Below, in pieces: positions 59,771 to 64,000 of a stretch of DNA of 64,000 nt. Under the pieces are notes generated by a model, which had not been told where the DNA came from, ran no database searches, and saw only the letters and a list, made by a program, of their open reading frames with translations. The stretch covers positions 70,398,150-70,462,149 of the forward strand of contig CP154954.1 in the NCBI GenBank assembly GCA_039621445.1, read 5' to 3'. Source of the DNA: Euglena gracilis (taxonomy: Eukaryota; Euglenida; Euglenophyceae; Euglenales). The translations under genes and the position numbers were made by a program. Position 1 is the stretch's first letter; each line of letters starts with the position of its first letter.

Positions 59771-60460
59771 TCTGCCCTTCGACCTCAAGGAGAAATGATT
59801 TCAACTCAACGAGTTCTTCAACGTTCACCACATCGACCAATCAATACAGAGGAGGAAGAGCACTTCAGACGACATAGAAAAGCGGAGGAAGAAAATTTTA
59901 ATTTCCATGAAAGATGCAACATACCTGGTGTCCAGCGGCCCAGCGGAGCAACTGTTAAGGGGTCCTTAACCAACAATTAGACCTAAATTGGCCTTGGGGC
60001 TTGGAAAATCACTGAAATTCCCGTTTTTGGATTTCAGTCGAATTAAAAGTTCGGAAAAGGTTCTGTAGGTAGGCCTTTGAAGCCTTAACCCCTATTTTGG
60101 CCTTTCCGGCCTCAACTGGCGAAATTTCCTGGACCAGTCGGCCGAATTTTTTCCGGTCGGTAGGAACAGTGCAAATTCCTAGTTAAGCTAAGCCCCAAAT
60201 CGAACCCCCCAATTCCAAACCATATCTCACACACAGGGTTCTTTACCTACCGAATGTACTGAAGAACACTGCAAAAAATATCAATTGTTTGTGCTTTGAA
60301 GAAACTGAATTTGACAAAAAAATCAATTTCAAGCTTGATTTGGAAAAGGCTCAAGCCAAAAAATAAAGGATTGAATACATTGAATTCGAAGGCCGGCCAG
60401 CCCCCTCAAAACAGCCGAGGCCGAAGGATCCGAGAAACCAAGAACCAAAAAAAGGGTTTT
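59771..60460. other. Leader or LTR-like region before the Gag-like frames
   Basis: Contains TTAAGGGGTCCTTAA (59,953-59,967), a short palindrome. No long reading frame with coding character. It could be 5' UTR of the downstream element or part of an LTR; the second LTR would lie outside the window. Confidence 0.35.
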
Positions 60461-60461
60461 C

Positions 60462-63400
60462 ATGGAGGTCCTACCCGGATCCTCCGGCCAAGGCCTGGGG
60501 GAGGCTTGGCCTGGCAAAGAAGACAAAGACCAAGAAGATCAAGAAGAAAATGAAGAGCTTGAAGGGGTGGTGCCATCAGGCCACCCCGAGGTGGTGCCGA
60601 TTGGCCCCCTCATGCCATGGATGGCATTCCCAAATGGAGAAGATGCATTGGTGAAGTTTGAACATCAAAAAGAAGAAAAATCTGAAGATTCAAGATTAAT
60701 TTTCATATTGGCTGCAGCAGCTGGTGGAGGGGGGCCCCGCAATGGCCCCCCAGCGCGCGGTATCGAAGCGGCTGAACATCAGCTAGCGGACACCACACAC
60801 GACAACACACCAACCCCCGCCATGCCTGCCTGTCTGCGCACCCCCCGAAGAAAACCAACCCGAAAAGAACCCGAAAAGAAGTAGACCCCCCAGAGAATTT
60901 GAAACAGAATCACAATCTTCCTCATCCACAATGACGTGGAAAAAAATTTCTTCATGGTTCGGGACGGGTGTGCCGGAAAAAGTGCAAAAAACCCCAGAAA
61001 TCACACAAGGCGAATTTTCTGTGGAAAATAAATTACCTCGCCTTACCAGATTTACTGAAAGTTTGAAGGGGGAGTTGCAAAAAGAAGAAGCAAGACAAAT
61101 TTTTCAAGGGCCACCTATGGATTTTGAAGTCCCAGAAGATTTTTTCTTGCAAAATTTTCCCCAATTTAAAGGGGAAACACCAAAACTTTTGGAAGCACCC
61201 CAAGACCCCCCACAAATTTTGCAAGTGGTGCCATCGCAAAGTGGAGGGGAGGTTGCGTTTTGTCAGCACGCACACATATTTCAGCAATCTCGGCAATCCC
61301 AACCAAGGATCCTTGGGGGTGGTGGTGATTTCCCCCCCATGATTGACGGTGTTCAAATTTTGGCTGCCCCATTGCAAGTTTTGGAAGGGCAAACTTTTCC
61401 CGCTCTCATGGAAAATCCACAATCCCGTGGGTTGGAGGGATGTGGAGTCCCCCCAAAGATTGAATTTTCCCGATTCCCCCCCAAGAAACGGCCGGGGGGG
61501 GATGATTATTCTCAATTTTTGGCAAGCGGGACACCCATGCATGAGAGCCCCCCGGCTGAGAATTCACAAGTCCCCCCCGAGCAAATGGAGGAGGAGGAGG
61601 GGGATGCGGATCCTTGGGACGGTTGGTGGCAAAGTATTGAAGAAAGACTAAATTTTTTAGAGGGAAGGCAAGAAACCGTCTGAAGAGTTCTAAATCAACA
61701 CGTGGAGTTGGTCAATAATGAAAGAAAACGTTATGAAAAGTTTTTCGACCAAATTTCTGGGAGGTTTCAAAATTTTGAAGAACAAATGGAGGTGGTTTTG
61801 GGTCAGATAGCAGCAATGGAGGTGGACATTGACGAAGAAATGCGGGTGGAATCACCAGAAAAAATGGACTTTGCCCCCCGCATTCAAAATTTGGACAGCT
61901 CACTTGAGCACCAAGATCAGATATTGGCACAAGTTCACCAAAAGTTTTCTCGTGCTGAAAATGAGAAACGGCAAGAACTTTTTGGAGTGAAACGACAAGT
62001 TTTGAATTTGGGAAACGCAAGTCTAAAGGCCTTTGGTACCATTTTGTCCAGGGTTGAAGATTTTCAGAAAGGCGTTTCCGCTCACATTTTTGGGCTTGGG
62101 CAAAAAATTGCGAGGTTGGAAAATCAGGGTGTGAATGACCTGGTTTTTGCCCAAGGTTTTGGAGTGGGGGGCCCATGTGGACAAGCCTCCCCCCCCTCCC
62201 AAGCTATGAACTTGGATGGTCCATGGGGGCAAAATCCAAACACACCACCAATGGGGAGGGAGACCCCCAACCCCGGAACCGCCGCACTCGCGGTGTCCGG
62301 GGGCTTTTTCCCCCCACCGCTGTGTTGGCGGTGCGGGAGGCCACAACAGGATCGGAAAGGTCAACAACGACGGCAACCCCAAGCACCAGCTATGGGTTGG
62401 GTTTTGGCTTTTTGGGTAGGAAGGAACTTCGACCACCCAAGCAGGCGGAGACCGATACCCTCTCAATCCCCTCTCGAGAGGTGAGCGGGTTGGTTTTCGA
62501 AAATTTTCAAAACATCCCCCCCGTCGCTCCCTACTCGGGCAACCTAGGCCCAGAGGTAGGGGGAGCGGCCTTTTCGGGCAACGGTGTTGGGGTGGCGGTC
62601 TTGCCCAAAGGGAAGGAGCACCATAAGGTGGTCTCTACCCCCTGTTGGCAAAGCCACACCCTACACGTTCCCGTGACCCAATCCCCATCAGTTTCCCCCC
62701 CCCTCGCTCAGATTTCGGTTTCCCACGGTCCCGCACAAGTGGGTCCCCCCGGTGTTCAAGCACCCCCCGTACGGGAGGTACCCCCTTCATGTGCCCCCCC
62801 CCCCACCATCAACGTGTTGGGATTTCCCGTCGAATCAACTTAACAAGGTCCGACCGTTGTTGCTCCGGTGCAAATTTTACCCATTGGGGTGGGGGCGGGG
62901 ATGGGGGGCGGAGGAGGCACCAATTTTGGAGGCCAAAATCAAATTTTTGTTGGATCCCCCTTGAGTGCCATGGTTGCAAAAGAGGCAAAACTCAAAAATT
63001 TTTCTGGCCACGCCGAAGATTGGCCTGATTTTCGATTCCGTTGGAAAGAATATGTGCAAAGACTTTCTAGAGGTCCAACCGACGACCAAGACCTCTTTTC
63101 ACTTTTGATTTCCTCCGTAAATGAAACCGACGGAGACCGTTTGAGGCTCCTAAGGGGGACGGGAATGATCACAATTTTTCAACAAGCTTGGGATTTGTTG
63201 GAGAAAGAAAATTCAAGTGGGGCAGGAAATTGTGCAAGGCAAAAATTTGAAGAAATTCGCCTCAAGTACAAAAACGACCTAACTAGGGAGGATTGGAAAC
63301 GTTTTGAGACAGATTCTCTCATGTTGAGAAAATTTGCAAAAGATGTGACCGACGCCGACGCGTATCGGGTTCTAAGACGGGAAATTCCCAAATTTTACAA

Positions 63401-63569
63401 CGAGAAAATTGTCAGGGAACAAGAACGGGGAAGTGATTTTTTTAACGTGGTGGAGGTAAGAAATTTGCCCTTGGTGGATGCCCACCAAGTGCAAGGAATT
63501 TTGGTGAGTGTGTTGGAGGGAGCCACGTTAAATGTTGTCTCCGTGGTGTTTTTGGGGACACATTTTTAG
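60462..63569 (+). pseudogene. Gag-like polyprotein with DUF1759-like domain, broken frames
   Basis: Successive frames look coding. 60,931-62,484 is interrupted only by a TGA at 61,681 and includes ELVNNERKRYEKFFDQISGR, a coiled coil, then Pro/Gly-rich sequence. 62,175-63,569 in another frame is interrupted by a TAA at 62,841. From 62,976 it reads KLKNFSGHAEDWPDFRFRWK, then DQDLFSLLISSVNETDGDRL and TIFQQAWDLLEKE. That order (KFSGxxxxWxxF, then a helix and LxxLLxG) matches the DUF1759 part of BEL/Pao Gag proteins. I cannot tell whether the breaks are decay or error. The earlier frame 60,462-60,884 (acidic, EDKDQEDQEENEELEGVVPS) may be its N-terminus. Confidence 0.55.
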
Positions 63570-64000
63570 GTGACGGTTGGGTCGGCAAGGGAGAAAAATT
63601 TGCTTCTTTCACTCAATGGACGAAATTTGTCAAACGGGCAAAAATTGCAAGTGTCTCCCAAAGAATTTCAACTACCCCCAGGGAAATCATAGGAATGATG
63701 CACAAATGGCTCACACAAAAGGAGCAAGCCGTTGAATTTAAGCGGCGTGGTTACCCCCCGGAACGGAATCAAACCCCCCAATGGATGAGGGTGACAGAAA
63801 TCTCCACGGGAACGGAAAATGAGAATTTTTCTCAAAATTCTCAAACGAAAAAGGAGGGGGGGACACATCAAAAATTTCGAATCCCCCCGTCTCCATTCAA
63901 AAAGTGGAAGAAGCACCACTCCCCCACCCCCACCCCCACAACTAAAAGCAACGAGGGTGTAATCAGATCACCGTGTGAACGTTGTGGTAAGATGGGGCAT
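63527..64000 (+). pseudogene. Gag-like C-terminus with start of a CCHC zinc knuckle
   Basis: After a one-base shift the frame reads GDTFLGDGWVGKGEKFASFT, QWTKFVKRAKIASVSQRIS, PREIIGMMHKWLTQKEQAVE, a Lys/Pro-rich stretch and finally SPCERCGKMGH. The last is the first half of a CxxCxxxxHxxxxC knuckle, cut by the window end. The protein presumably continues beyond, with protease and polymerase expected there. Confidence 0.6.

Noticed and set aside
63504-63569. A 66-bp intron (GTGAGT...TTTTTAG) in the Gag-like gene
   Set aside because: Removing it keeps the original frame, which soon stops, whereas the coding-like continuation to the zinc knuckle is in another frame. A frame break explains the data better.

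Overview
The window comes from a repeat-rich nuclear genome of a eukaryote, most likely a protist or another small-bodied lineage. Candidate exons are short, GC-rich and bounded by GT and AG. They are separated by long introns full of homopolymers, tetranucleotide microsatellites and MITE-like elements. Short TTAGGG-type arrays suggest a TTAGGG telomere repeat, but I cannot name the species. No rRNA, intact tRNA, CRISPR array or bacterial operon is visible.

From about 1.4 to 28.8 kb, scattered plus-strand exons look like one very long split gene for a membrane receptor. In order they give PstS-like periplasmic-binding segments, a transmembrane helix, Ser-rich linkers and two segments resembling a class III nucleotide cyclase. 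The introns carry a Tc1/mariner pseudogene, a MITE with long terminal inverted repeats (TIRs), a foldback family with telomere-like cores, a hAT-like element with an 8-bp target duplication, several smaller MITE families and arrays such as (ATGG)n.

From 31,281 to 42,176 lies the most unusual object. It is a 10.9-kb element bounded by imperfect 22-bp TIRs and inserted in TA-rich simple sequence. It has two minus-strand intron-containing genes: a candidate transposase, and a protein with a ParB/sulfiredoxin-like SGQHR domain. About two dozen copies of an 18-bp palindrome, GAAGCGGnnnnCCGCTTC, are spread from end to end, mostly one per intron. I infer that these may be binding sites for an element-encoded protein, a parS-like arrangement in a eukaryotic transposon. 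A diverged relative of the left end lies at 19.6 kb.

From 47.8 to 59.8 kb is a cluster of DIRS-type tyrosine-recombinase retrotransposons. Two nearly complete minus-strand copies (A, 48,091-52,647; B, 53,121-59,043) each have inverted terminal repeats (ITRs), an internal complementary region (ICR), gag, reverse transcriptase (RT), RNase H, a methyltransferase-like domain and tyrosine recombinase. B is split by three copies of a tRNA-Val-like SINE. A DIRS-type 5' terminus on the plus strand (59,637) is followed by a broken Gag-like reading frame, with a BEL/Pao-type domain and a zinc knuckle, that runs off the window end.

Several coding regions contain one-base frame breaks, some at homopolymers, so sequencing error and true decay cannot be told apart here. 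All coordinates were read by eye; exon ends are approximate unless a GT or AG is cited.
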